A DNA stretch of 64,000 bases. It comes from Hydractinia symbiolongicarpus. Lineage: Eukaryota; Cnidaria; Hydrozoa; Anthoathecata; Hydractiniidae. Below are positions 13,801 to 25,159 of this stretch, piece after piece. The translations under genes were made by a program, and so were the position numbers. Location of the stretch: positions 14,877,001-14,941,000 of the forward strand of contig NC_079875.1 of the NCBI RefSeq assembly GCF_029227915.1, in the 5' to 3' direction. The notes under the pieces are model-generated. The model saw nothing but the letters and a program-made list of their open reading frames with translations, was not told the DNA's origin and ran no database searches. How positions within the stretch are numbered: the stretch's first letter is position 1; every line of letters begins with the position of its first letter.

Positions 13801-16800
13801 AAAATACAGTTTGCGTCTGCTATTTGCAGTTGAAACCAGTGTCTCATCCTCAAATGTTTTCACCTTCGATATGCTGCTCCCTTTTTCAGTTGGTTTTTTC
13901 TGTGTAGCAACAAAAACATTATCACCTGAAACAAACAAGAACCAGCAGGTATAAGAAAGATTCTTTACAATTTAAGAATTCTTTTTCCTATTGCTTTTTT
14001 TCTTTTTCTATTGCTCCTCTACATCAAATATGATATTGTATTCTAAGATGTTTGTCTTAATTTAAAACCTGTGTAGTCGCAACTTTTAAACATATATGCA
14101 ATGATACTTCATTTCATTTTGTTTCACAGTTTTGCAACAGTACATGGTACAATTGCAATCCCATAGAGCTGCAAACACTGAAGATCATGTGCCTCCAACG
14201 AATTATTAAGGAGATAACAGGGTTTTAAAGATATGACATCATTGTATGACATCATTCACCGGAATGGGTGGATTAGTTGAGCTTTATGGAATTTGACCAA
14301 CAATGGTCTCAGGTGGTCCCTAGTTACACTAGAGGGTCCTGACATCATTTATTTTATCTGTTGCCAAGTTATTTGGCCTTAAAATTATAAATGCAATACA
14401 ATGGCTTCTGAAATTTCTCCTCACATTAAATTATAGAGTTTTCATTCTTTTTCTAAAGTAAGACTTGATTTTCAACTTTTTTTGAGAAGATAACATTATT
14501 TTTATTAAAAAATGAGAAGATTGGAGGTGATTGTCATATTTGTCCGAAAAAATTAGATTTTAAATCCACAAATGAAGAACAAATTATTGCTTTACAAATG
14601 TAGCATTTCTATGCATTTTAAAAATAGGATAAAGTTAGACAGAACTACTTTTACAGGAGATTAGAGGTTTTTTAAAATTAATCTGTAACATGTTGCCGCT
14701 GCAATATCTAATTTGCTGATTAACAATTGAGACACATCATTTTAGTTATTTTAAAGAAAGTAAATATTATAAGAGATACCTGAGAAATATGTAAGAGCAT
14801 TGTATTTTTTATATCTGGGACAGTGACTAAAAGCGTCCTTTATTGTAAGGCTGTTGTTGATCTGTAGAGGATTTCTCTAAAAACACAAAAAACATGTCAT
14901 ATTTAATTTAGTTTGAAATAAATTCTTGCTTGTGATTGAATCCATTATCACAGAGCTTTAAAAATTAGATACACACTGGCCAGCGTGCACCTGGTAAGCA
15001 CTTAAACTTTGTTTGATGTGCACGAAAAATTGAGCACAAATACAACTGATATTGAGGTGTACAAATGGCATTTAAGTGTGTGTGCCTACAAGGTTTTAGG
15101 TTCACAGAAATATGAGGCTCGTGTATTTAATACAATTATGAAATTACAATAAGATAAAAAAGCTTTGTATGACAAGTTTTTTATAATGTGTTTCGTTTTC
15201 TGAAAGAAGGGGCATATGAAATAAAGTTTCTAATTACACTTAAATCATTACTTAGGTTATATGTGAAGATTTCTTAAAGAAGATGAAAAGGAACTTGTTA
15301 TGTTAAAATAGTTTGCTTTTTTGCAAACGAGATTTACAGTTCACTTTAAAAGTGTCAAAAAAAAATTTCACCTGATACCGCCAACATTCTGGATAAAATG
15401 CATTTGTCCCGCATATGTACAATCTTTTTTGCGAATCATATAGAAGTGATTTTATATAGTTATCTTCACAATTCATGTCCTGTAAGAAAAAACAACAACA
15501 ACACGTGAACATATAAACAGTGCAAAAAGAAGTTCACAAGCACAATTTAATCTTCAGACAACAGTTTGGGAGTCATTATTATAAATAAAAACAAGTAAAA
15601 TGGCAGGTTGATGTTATGTAAACTGCAATCACATTAAAATGTCCAAGGAGAAATTTAACTTAGGGGTAAACCACAAGTAAAAAAAGTGTATGCTAGCAAT
15701 GTTCAGATTTTTAGACCCCTCCACTGGGTTCCAAATGCTAAAAAATTCCTAAAATCAGAAGCCCTCATACATACCTTTCTCTATGGACTGCTTTTTTTTA
15801 ATTTCAGAGCCAAAAAAAGAGAGATTTTTTAAAAAAATCACATGAGAATATGTCGAATATTTAAATTTAAAGTCTTTCAGTTATAGCAAAATGGAAATTG
15901 AGATGAGCAAAACAGGATAAAAAAAAACAGCACTGAACATACCTTGGGTCCCTCTCTTTTACATTTTGTTTTTTCCGTTGGAGACAAATCTATTCTCTAA
16001 ACAAAAAAAATCATCATAATTTCACATGAACAGTTTACCTGCTAGAATTGGTGTCACTAATCCACCAACCCATGCTAGTAATTCTGCAAGCTTGCACTTT
16101 AAAATACTACTTGCATTTGTTCCATCAATATGACAAACAAACACGGCAAATAAAAATAAGTTCAAAAAGTACTTACTTTGTCTATTGACTTGAGATCAAG
16201 TGAAAGGCTAAACAAATTATTTCTAAGAAAAGAAAAACAAAACTTCCTGAATATGTCGTACATAATTTTCCAACTAAAATCAAGAATTAACTGAATTAAT
16301 TGGCTTCTTGTAGGCTGTTTAATTTTCAGAAAATAACAGAGGTCTGCAAACAAAACTATTACTCCAGCACGGCATTATATTTCTTTGAACACTGCATGCA
16401 AAAACACATCCTTGTTAAATATAGAAATTGTAAAATTGAAAGTAGGAAGCAAAAAAAAAAAATTTTACAGCAGCTTTTCTGTTTTAATTTTCTTTTTTTG
16501 GTTGATTTGCCTTAATTCTCAAAGGATATAAATGCGTATGCAAATACACATATACATACACAGCACTGATGTACACTTTTTCATTAACTTCATCCAGCAG
16601 AATATTTACATCTTTAACTTTATTATAAAATTCAGAATCTTTTGGTGGGAAAATATACACACTTGGATCTATAAACAAACAAAGTGAAACATATTCAATC
16701 AAGTGATTTTTACAGCAAGTATTGGAACTACTTTTTGAACCAGTTTGTTCTCATATATAAAAAGAAAAAATGTTGAGGATAAGGTAAAGATAATTGGGAA

Positions 16801-16915
16801 GTAAACACAGAACAATAAAAAAAATACCTTTCATGGCTTTCGTGTTTACAGCTACAACACTGGCGTGCATGGAGAAATGAAACCATTGTAAGAAGAGTAC
16901 TATATACATATACAT
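4870..16915 (-). CDS. Transmembrane semaphorin with Sema, PSI and Ig domains (complete, 20 exons)
   Basis: Exons in order: 16915-16828, 16668-16560, 16222-16177, 15996-15943, 15479-15372, 14876-14780, 13925-13797, 13673-13582, 13179-13147, 12923-12812, 12535-12460, 12338-12185, 12105-11972, 9637-9555, 9272-9190, 8879-8844, 8232-8022, 7726-7442, 6072-5995, 5243-4870. They total 2382 nt, exactly 794 codons. A semaphorin is a plexin ligand used in cell and axon guidance. Seen: signal peptide (residues 1 to ~22); Sema propeller with family motifs VYSRVGRVCK, YICGTNAFYPEC and YATFSSS; PSI domain (~479-548) with DPYCAW; one Ig-like domain (~549-643) with a Cys pair; Thr-rich stalk; TM helix (~693-717); ~76-residue basic then acidic tail. 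Ig plus TM resembles vertebrate class 4, but class is an inference. One donor, after the PSI exon (GTGCTT at 8021-8016), is weak but phase-required. The 2.3-kb intron 9638-11971 holds a TIR element. Confidence 0.95.
9936..11877 (+). mobile_element. TIR-bounded element in a semaphorin intron, with zinc-finger-like coding remnant
   Basis: A perfect 26-bp inverted repeat lies at 9936-9961 and 11852-11877, starting ATATGGACATGTTC. A secondary shared piece, GTGAACATT, lies just inside both ends. The interior is 1.9 kb of very AT-rich DNA with several TTACAAAATTATCA-like and GTAACAxxTACAGATCTT-like repeats. On the plus strand an open stretch of about 80 codons leads into 10618-10800, encoding YSCKNIGC...H and, after a frameshift, YHCNTCKKTYKQ; both look like C2H2-type zinc-finger halves. 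I do not recognise the transposase family and see no clear target-site duplication. Confidence 0.6.
12957..13094. repeat. Short MITE in a semaphorin intron
   Basis: About 138 bp whose ends are inverted copies. The left end has TACTGTGAATACCCTATTTC; the right end, reverse complemented, has ACAGTAGATTCACTATTTCG. Flanking TA and the CAGT-like ends fit a Tc1/mariner or pogo-type MITE. It sits in the intron between the exons at 12812-12923 and 13147-13179. Confidence 0.6.
14210..14420. repeat. Dispersed repeat copy (TGACGTCA/TGCAATGCAATGG family)
   Basis: This intronic segment shares an ordered set of short blocks with segments at 33845-34150 and 61480-61830. The blocks are TTTAAAG...GATGACATCATT, TGACATCATTTATTTT and AATTATAAATGCAATACAATGG. 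Divergence is high, suggesting an old family. No coding content is seen. Confidence 0.5.
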
Positions 16916-18806
16916 GCTGATTTGTTTTTGTTTTTTGTTTGGACTAAATGAAATAGCATGTGAAAATCACAAAGTAGAGAACATAAAATTTCAAGCTGTA
17001 CAGCAATACATTCATTTATGAAAACTACCCAAAAATCAATCATCAGTTAGCATAGCTTGCTAGTTTTTAATGTTTATATGAGAAAATCTAAAAAGCTAAA
17101 AGACAAGCAGGCTAAATCTGGTTAAATATCCACCCTAGTAATATCTATTAGGAATAGGTTAGAATAACATTCCCCCCCCCCCAAAAAAAAAAAAAAAAAA
17201 GGAATAATTAAACCCAAAATATCCAACTTGCTTTTCTTTGATTTGACATATTGCAGAACATTGTGTCAAGTTGTGAATGAAGATAAGGAGTATTATTACA
17301 AAAGTTACAAAACAAACAGAGATTTTCAAGTTTAAAGGAGAAAACAATGAACAGAGTGAAACTAAAAGCAACTGTTTATAATTCAAGAAAATTTGATTTG
17401 AAATAAATATTTTTTCTTCTAGAAGTTACCATCTTTAACAGTTTGATATAAATATGCTTACCCTAATAACATCTATAAAACACATAAAATCCAAAAAATA
17501 GACATGCCTATAAATAAATAAACACCATCCATTGAAGAAAATCAAACAAATGTGATTTATTCATAACTCTCACCTGCTCTTAAAAAATGTGCAATGCATA
17601 TATATCAAACATTAGATATTTAAAGTGTACAAAAATGAGTCAGAACTGTGGGATCTGAAGTACACAAAAAGGAAAAATTTGCAGAATAAGTAGAAATTAA
17701 ATAGACATAAAAAATATATGTTTGTCAGTCCTAATACTGTAATTATTTCATTTCATAATACAGCCACAAAAACAACAAAAAAGAGAGCCAGTGATATTTC
17801 CAAAGATGCGAAATGTTACTTTATTATAAACTGTCACTCCCTTCGTCTTGTGAGGTTTAAAAGTGTTCCGTTATTCTCTTTTGAGAAAATAAAATGTAAA
17901 TCTCTTTTTAAAATGATATTGAAATTGATTTATATAAAACTTAAGGGAAAAATTCAAAAGAAACTGAAACCTGTACACAAACTTAAAATTTCCAGGAGAT
18001 TTATACTTTCCTTTTGGATACTAGGGGAAATTGATTTAAAGAGATCTAAAAAAACAACAAATAAAAAAATGAAAGTTTAGAAGCTTGAACAGTCATACTG
18101 TTTCTAAAACCAACACATTAGTAATGTTAAGTCAATTTAATGCCTCCACTAATTTAATGCCTCCAGCATCTAAAGCACGAAAAACCAAAAGCAGTTGTTG
18201 ACTTATTTTCCCCTATTGAAGATTTAAACTGCAGATATTATATATTTGGCCGTGTTTTAAGGATGCCAAACAAGAATTTCACGCAAAATCAAAATGATGA
18301 ACAGAAAATTTTTAAGCAAAAGCCAATGATTATTAAAAATTTTTCTTTTTTTAAAAAAAAAATAACAGGCTAGGAGTGCATAAAACTAAGTGAGTCAAAA
18401 CTAATTATGAGCGTAACTTTCTGCATATCTGTAACATAAACATATCTTTGAAAATTTGTTTTAAACCTTGACTGTATTGTTAAAATGTTTTACCATTCTT
18501 CTATAACGAAACTATTGATAAACTTGCTACTTGATAATAAGTGGAATTGCAAAGGGCATAAATTTTGCATTTTATCCCTTAACTGGGATAAAATAAATGT
18601 CAACACACAACCATTCTTATATCTGTGCCTTTTTTATTTGCATCTTCGTGGTCACATTTGCTTTAATTCTATCTTACATTTTATTTTTAATATTGTCTGT
18701 TTGACCAATCATCGCAAGTAAGAAATAGTGAGGCAAAATTTTGCTGCCTAAACTAAACACTTATACTTTGATTCACAGTATGACTGAACTATAGATTACA
18801 TTAAAT
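16916..18806. other. Upstream region of the semaphorin gene, no gene recognised
   Basis: AT-rich sequence with a poly-C/poly-A run at about 17172-17200. An open frame at 17718-18080 encodes a Lys-rich 120-residue peptide without recognisable motifs and is probably chance. A short direct repeat, TAATTTAATGCCTCCA, lies near 18134-18167. Any semaphorin promoter and 5' UTR should lie in the first part, but no specific element could be supported. Confidence 0.4.
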
Positions 18807-19233
18807 CAGGGCTTGAAATCCAACCCATTTCGAGCGAGTCTTTTCATGAATCCACCAAGTCTTTTTAGACTGCCGTAAAAATAAGTAACAAGGGTTTAAT
18901 TTTTTTAATGTTATTTTTTTACTTCATGCTTAAAAAAATGACATGCTTAAACATATTTAAAATAATATCATTATAATCTACTAAGTTTTTTTTTATATAA
19001 ACCCATGTGTAAACTTTTTACACATGGAAATACATTTAACCTAAATAAGTTAAGTCCAAAAAATAACTAAAACAGTAAATAAAGTAAGTAAATTAAAAAT
19101 GCACAATAAAATATCCTTGAAAAAATCTAATTAGCAAGCTTCATTCTAAACTTTTTGCAACTCCCATGACTCTGAATTACGTGAGTCTCAGCGTGAGTCG
19201 GACTTGTGGGCTCATGTTGGATTTCAAGCCCTG
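18807..19233. mobile_element. Non-autonomous DNA transposon (hAT-like MITE) with TAAAT flanks
   Basis: The left end CAGGGCTTGAAATCCAAC is matched by its reverse complement at 19216-19233. The element is flanked on both sides by TAAAT (18802-18806 and 19234-19238), a probable target duplication or part of one. The CAGGG terminus is common in hAT elements; a full 8-bp duplication is not seen, so the superfamily is inferred. Inside is a perfect 11-bp-stem hairpin, CCATGTGTAAA/TTTACACATGG, near 19002-19026. Confidence 0.75.
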
Positions 19234-20114
19234 TAAATACTTGAATCAGGAAAATAAAAGCAAAGTAACAATCAAAAAATATTTTCACTAGCCATTAATG
19301 TTCCATACAACATTTGTTGAGAGTCACTTTTCGCATTTTAATAAACATTGGGGTAAAACAAAATAAATTATGCAGTTTATTCATATCAAAGGGATAAACG
19401 TCAGCAATATAGAAATGTACATGAATAATAAATAATTGTGAAAGATAAGATATATTCATTTAATTCATTGCAGAGAAATATGTTGAAATCTGTTAGTAAC
19501 AATTCAATGATGTGACACAGCCTTTGGGAGACATGTTGGACATAACATGGACTGTCAACTTTTTTTATAAAGAAGAGTTTGTAGCCATTTATTTTCCAAA
19601 AAGTGTATTTAAAAAGATATTTAATCCTCCTATACACAGTGAAAGAATACAATGTTTATTATTTCTGATTTAGAGTATGTTAGAGAAACCTTTCTGCAAA
19701 TGAAACAATATCTTTTGTTAACGGATCAAAAACATGGTTAATTGTAAAATCGCAGAAACTAGCCCAGTATGCAAACAGTCCATTTAAGGAGTCTTTAAAT
19801 ATTACCTTCGATGGAAAGATACACTTGGGTGCTGTAATTGGTTCGAAAACATTTAAGGATACGTACTGTAGTGATAAGGTCGAAAACTGGGCAAAATAAT
19901 TAGCTAATTTGTATAAGATAGCTAAAACTGAACCACATCATAGTCACAAGAAAAAGAATAGTCCGGTAACTCCCGCGCGTATAAGCCGATTTCCGCATTT
20001 TATGATGTGTTCTCCAATTTTTTAGTGCCCAGTGTACTTTTAGGTGAATGAAATGTAAACAGCGCAAAAATTTGAACCATTTTAATAGCGTTTCGTACTG
20101 TGTAAACCTTTAAA

Positions 20115-21911
20115 ATGCCTGGTGCTAATTGCTCAATTTTTGATTGTAATGTATCTAGAGGCACCGCTGGTGTCTCTATATTTGGAATTCCCAAAGGAAA
20201 CGATGAATTTAGCGTTGCTTGGCAAGAGAAACTGGTGAATGTTATAACAAGAGATCGTGTCATTCACAAGTCCTTAGGATCGCAGATCGAAAAACGTTGC
20301 TTACATGTATGTAAGCAATCCTCAGGCGTAAGTTCAAGTAGCATATTTTTGTGATTATTCCTCATATTTGACTAAGGTGATAGCTGTTATGTAAACATAT
20401 CTTTTATTCCAGATGACACAAGAACAACCTTAATACCTGGATCCGGCCCAACAATAAACTTGCCACAGAAAAGTTTTCGAGCTTCAAGGTAGCTATACAC
20501 AGTTTTTTATAAGAAACCAAAGCATTTGGTTGAGCCTAGGATTTCTTAAAATTTTGATAATTTGAGCCTTAATGTTTCTTATTTTCCTTGTTTGACTCTG
20601 AAAAATATTTTATTTGAAAAACTTTTTTGTAGTACTGTAACAAAAGAAAGACCATCCGCCTGCAGCATATCAAATAAAAGACAAAATGCACCCCCAATCA
20701 GGGTTAAAGAAAGCCCTAAGTACCACAACTTTGACAACTTTATCTCAAGAATAAAGACCTTGCAGCTACCTAAGGATTGGGTTATAAGGGAAAATGACAA
20801 TAGGGTGGCAATATCACAAAATAAAAATTGTTACATGATAAACATTGAAATACATGTAACAAAATTTTTATAATTTACAATATGAGCTTTGGCTTGGTGT
20901 TTGCCAGAACATCACGACATCTTCAAAACATATAATCGTTCCATGAATAACATAACTCTGTCCCAACTTATTTCAGTCATATCACAGTATCAGTTGTGTA
21001 ATGGTAAATTGATCCATCTCTACACAATAGCACTTAATTGATAAAACACTCTGTACCAAAGACATATATACCAAGTCCACCTACACAGCCTTTATATCAT
21101 GATTTATACCACAGGTCGTGTGATTTTTTCTTTTATTGTTGGTTCAAAAAAGTTGTTCTAATTGTGTCAAAGTCTCATCAAAAGACAAAAGCTTGCAAAA
21201 GAGCATTTGAGTCATCAACAATGCCAAACTTAAGGCTCCTATATCCAAAACATCAGGGGCAAGAATTAAATTGACATTACAGAACTACAGGATTGAAAAT
21301 AAGCAATTGAAAAACGAACTTCAAATATTGCGGGAAGAAATTGCAACTACTGCAATCAAAATTTCAACACATTCCATCATCGAGCTGGTGCAGTATCTCA
21401 TTCATCAAGGTCTTCCATATGTACTCACTGAAAGATTATCACAAGATGCGTTAGAGGTTAGTCAGTTTAAAATTAAAACTCTGGCTAGTGTTAGTAAACA
21501 ATTATGTTCAAGAAATGAAAAAATTTGAATAATTATAGACAGAAGAGACAAACTGAAATACACAATATACGAGCTAGCTAGCTAAAAAAGAATTGCTTGG
21601 CTTTGCCACTTTCATTTTGTACATGTACAAAAAAAATGTTTTATTTCTTAATCTTGTTATCTCATAGCTAGCTACCTTACATAGCATTTTTACAATTTTA
21701 GAACTATTTTGGTCGACAGAGATCTATGGGAGCCAGGAAAGACAACCTTTCAATACAACATTTTGGGTACAACAACAACACTATCAGAAATCAAAAGATT
21801 TTAAAACCTATACAAGGAGGAAATGTCGTTGATAATGGTGGAATATCAATTTGTGACGATCCTGTACCATGCAGAAAAAAGACAAAAAATTCAGAAATTG
21901 GAACAACATAA
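20115..21911 (+). pseudogene. THAP-domain P-element-like transposase, internally deleted
   Basis: Exon-like pieces on the plus strand give two ends of a P-superfamily (THAP9-type) transposase. The N-terminal part (from the ATG at 20115, then 20413-20488 and 20633 to ~20865) shows a THAP zinc-finger pattern: MPGANCSIFDC, a conserved W, and PTINLP closing the domain. A segment with LPKDWVI follows. The C-terminal part (about 21210-21454, then 21706-21911) has a coiled coil (RIENKQLKNELQILREEI) followed by LSQDALE spliced to NYFGRQRSMGARKDN, the usual transposase C-terminal signature. The RNase-H-like catalytic middle is missing from the ~400 bp between them, and stops interrupt the join. The THAP exon end is unclear: the expected C-x2-H is eroded. 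Terminal inverted repeats were not found. Confidence 0.7.
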
Positions 21912-22582
21912 AAAAGGGTTATTTTTATAGCAGCATTATTGAAAAAAAAACATTACACTTACTTGATATCTGTGTTAACTGGATTATGGCAAGTACTTTC
22001 TAGTAAGCAAAGCAAATTTATATAAGAATCAAGTACATTTAAATTTACGTTTTCTGGACTGTTCACACCTTGTCTCGCCACTTGTGTTTGTTTACCGCCT
22101 AACGCTGTTATCTATAACAGAGATCCATATATCCCCATAATTGATATGACGTGATGGATGATCTTTTACTCAGCTTTTTTTGTATAAAAAGTTTAATTCA
22201 GACAAGATGTAAACAATAGTCAAAATGCAAATGTAGTCACACTATTTTTTTTAAAAAATAACATTTTCGTTATTTTTAAATTAAAGTTTAGGTTAAATAT
22301 TATCCTGAAACACCTAGCCATGCTCAGTAGTAAGTTCAGAGTATTTTTTATAAAAGGTTACCCCTCTGTCAAAATATAATTGTGCTGATTATGGTCAAGC
22401 AATAATTTGAGGCATAATCATTAATGGTTATTAAACAGAAGCCAATTGTGGAAACAGATATTACTTTTCAGGATAGAAGTGCAGCAAAAAAAAGATGACA
22501 ATAAATACATTTCCAAAATGTTAGCCAAGACAATGCTTTTATCATATTTGTAGCTATAAAAATAGCTGTTTTGTTTAGTGGC

Positions 22583-23305
22583 TTAAAGGGTGATTAATGG
22601 CCTTTGTCTTATTTCAATTTGCTTTGATCTTTTGTGACATCTGTACGTCTTTAACAAAAGAAAAGAAAAGACACGTACACGAACATACAACAATAAAAGG
22701 TCTTCAACAAAGTTCAATGCAACCTCCTTTTTTACTGGGTCTTTACATTTTTGTTGGACTTTTTTAAAATCACACAAGACAGTGGGATCTTCTACAAGAT
22801 GCTTCACAATTGCTTTGCTCTTGATCTCGTTTTTAAAACTTTTGGTCACAAAAACCACCAACACAATCTCGTGCACTTACCAGCTTATATTCAATTCGTT
22901 CTTGGTCATCTTGTGATGCTTTACCAGCAAGTAAAAGAGCTAAACATTGTTGTTGATAAATGTTTTGTACTGACTTAAATGATGATGTCTGTAAGTCCCT
23001 AACATATAACCACTCAGGTAGCAGATTATCCGTTATTCTTTATCTGTGACATTACTGGAAGGTTCGTTTAGTGACATTACATCATTTTTAACTTTACCAC
23101 CAGATAAATGTGCCAACACATGGTTAGCAAGCTGCATACCCAAAAGCATACCACAGTTTTTTGTCAAGTTAGGACCAAAAGGATTTGCTGCTTCAGATAT
23201 GGACTTTGGATAAAAGTCCTCAGCATCCCCGTTGTAGGCATCGATGGCATGTCTGATTAATTGATACATTGGAAGAACAGCATCCAAAGAACCAACATTA
23301 TACAC
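22583..23305 (-). pseudogene. Unrecognised coding fragments, probably transposon-derived
   Basis: Three minus-strand stretches look protein coding by composition and splice-like joins. The first, 23305-23036, contains SISEAANPFGPNLTKNCGML. The second, about 23030-22880, contains NLLPEWLYVRDLQ and QDDQERIEYKL before a GTAAGT donor. The third, 22876-22583, contains VALNFVEDLLLLYVRVRVFS. Frame breaks and a stop separate them. The last stretch recalls the C-terminal ends of repeat-encoded proteins I associate with cnidarian genomes, but I cannot name the family. Its position between a dead P element and a dead LINE favours transposon debris over a host gene. Confidence 0.3.
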
Positions 23306-23365
23306 TTTTCTACCGCAAGCTTCTAGAAGCTTCTGGTGATACCTGTGGGTGGACGAAAGGACCAG

Positions 23366-24930
23366 CTAGACATGGTGGTGGAATAATGAGGTTGACCAGT
23401 GTATAAAGGAAAAGAGGAAACTTTGGAGAGAGTGGAAGTCAGGTGGAAGTAAAAATATTTATGAAGCTAAGTGTCGTGCTCGTACAGCAGTGTATAAGGC
23501 AAAATCAGAGGCAGAGAGAAACAGATTTGCAGATGTGTTAAGAAGGGAAGACCAGCGCAATGAGGTATTCAAGATAGCAAAGCAAATGAAGAAGACTAAT
23601 CAAGATGTTGTAGGTGAGAAGTGTATACGTAATGATGAAGGTGTTTTGGCTAGCACAGAGGAGGAGAAAAGGGTAGCTTGGAAGAATTATTATCAGAGGT
23701 TGCTTAACACAGAGTTTGATTGGGATGATGATAATTTGTCTGATGATGATGTTGTAGAAGGGCTAGCTATGTAGATCAAGACAGAATGAGTAGTGGAGGC
23801 TATTAGGAAACTGAAGATTGGCAAGGCTGCAGGAGTATCAGGTATTGTTGCAGGGATGGTAAAAGCATCTGGATATATTGGAGTTGAGCTTATTACAAGT
23901 CTTGCTAATCAGATTATAAAGTATGGTGTTATTCCGAGTGAGTGGCAAGGGTGATGCATTAGAAAGAGGTAACTATAGAGGTTTGAAGTTGGTTGATCAA
24001 GTAATGAAAGTTATTAAAAGAGTGATTGATAAGTTACTTAGAGAAAGAATTGATATAGACAAGATGCAATTTGGTTTTGTTCCAGGGCATGGCACTACAG
24101 ATGCAATATTTTTACTCAGACAGCTTCAGAAAAAGTATTTAGGAAAGAGAAAGAATCTCTATTTTGCCTTTGTAGATTTAGAGAAAGCTATTGATAGAGT
24201 GCCACGTAAAGTTTTTTGGTGGACTATGAGAAAATTAGGTGTGGATGACTGGCTAGTTACAATGGTACAGTCTATGTACAGCAATGCTAGAAGTCACGTC
24301 AGGATTACCGATTCACTCAGTGATGAATTTAGTGTAAATGTTGGTGTACATCAGGGTTCTTTACTTAGTGCTTTGTTGTTTGTTCTAGTCTTGGCAGCTC
24401 TGTTGATGGAGTTCAGAACAGATTGTCCATGGGAGTTATTGTATGCAGATGATTTTGGTTCTCATAGCAGAGTCGATGGAAGAATTAGTTGAAAAGTTTG
24501 AGAAGTAGAAGAAAGGACTAAAAGAGAAAGGGCTAAGAGTGAACTCAGCAAAGTCAAAAGTCATGATTAGTAGCATTGTCGCCAAGTGTGACTTTGTAGT
24601 TGGAAAGTGGCCTTGTGGAGTTTGCAGGAAAGGGGTTGGTAGTAACTCAATTTCTTGTCAGGCTTGCAAGCATTGGGTACATAAGAAGTGCAGTAGTATT
24701 GGTGGAAGGTTAAGAGCTGACATTCAGTTTGTATGCAGGCGTTGCAAAGGTGAGATTATAGAGAATGAAGTATTTCCAGCTTTAATGATGTACAACAGTG
24801 GCTCATTAGAGATAGTTGAGAACTTCTGTTACTTAGGTGATATGTTGGGCAGTGAAGGGGGTGTTGGGAGAAGTGTTACTTCCAGGAAAGGTTCTGCTTG
24901 GAAAAAGTTCAGCAACAACCTCTCTACAAG
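23366..24930 (+). pseudogene. Non-LTR retrotransposon (RTE-like LINE) remnant
   Basis: Conceptual translation in shifting frames gives the second half of an endonuclease-reverse transcriptase polyprotein. A linker begins WWNNEVDQCIKEKRKLWREW. The RT core has GNYRGLKL, MQFGFVPGHGTTDAIF, FAFVDLEKAIDRVP, VGVHQGSLLS and the catalytic YADD at about 24440. A Cys/His knuckle after the RT follows (CGVCRKGVGSNSISCQAC, then HWVHKKC). The frame breaks between 23774 and 23923 and carries stops near 24490 and 24507. The first catalytic Asp region reads FVDLEKAID. No endonuclease domain is present, so it is 5' truncated. Clade is inferred from overall RT similarity. Confidence 0.85.
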
Positions 24931-25159
24931 AATTTTATATATTACAATACTATTTTCTCAAAAAATGAAGAAGTATGGAGACAAAGATAAGATCTTTTAT
25001 CATATCTATACTATAACAAACCTTGGCTTCTTTCACAACTCTTCATCCATAAATAGAGTTTATCTGAACAATGTAAAAGATATAAAAGTGTTGAATTGTG
25101 TTTTAAAAACCCAGTTAAAAATATTAAAGAAAAATTATAAGAAGTATATATAAACTATA

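Noticed and set aside
17718-18080. 120-codon Lys-rich open frame
   Set aside because: Low-complexity and AT-driven, with no homology recognised and no gene context.
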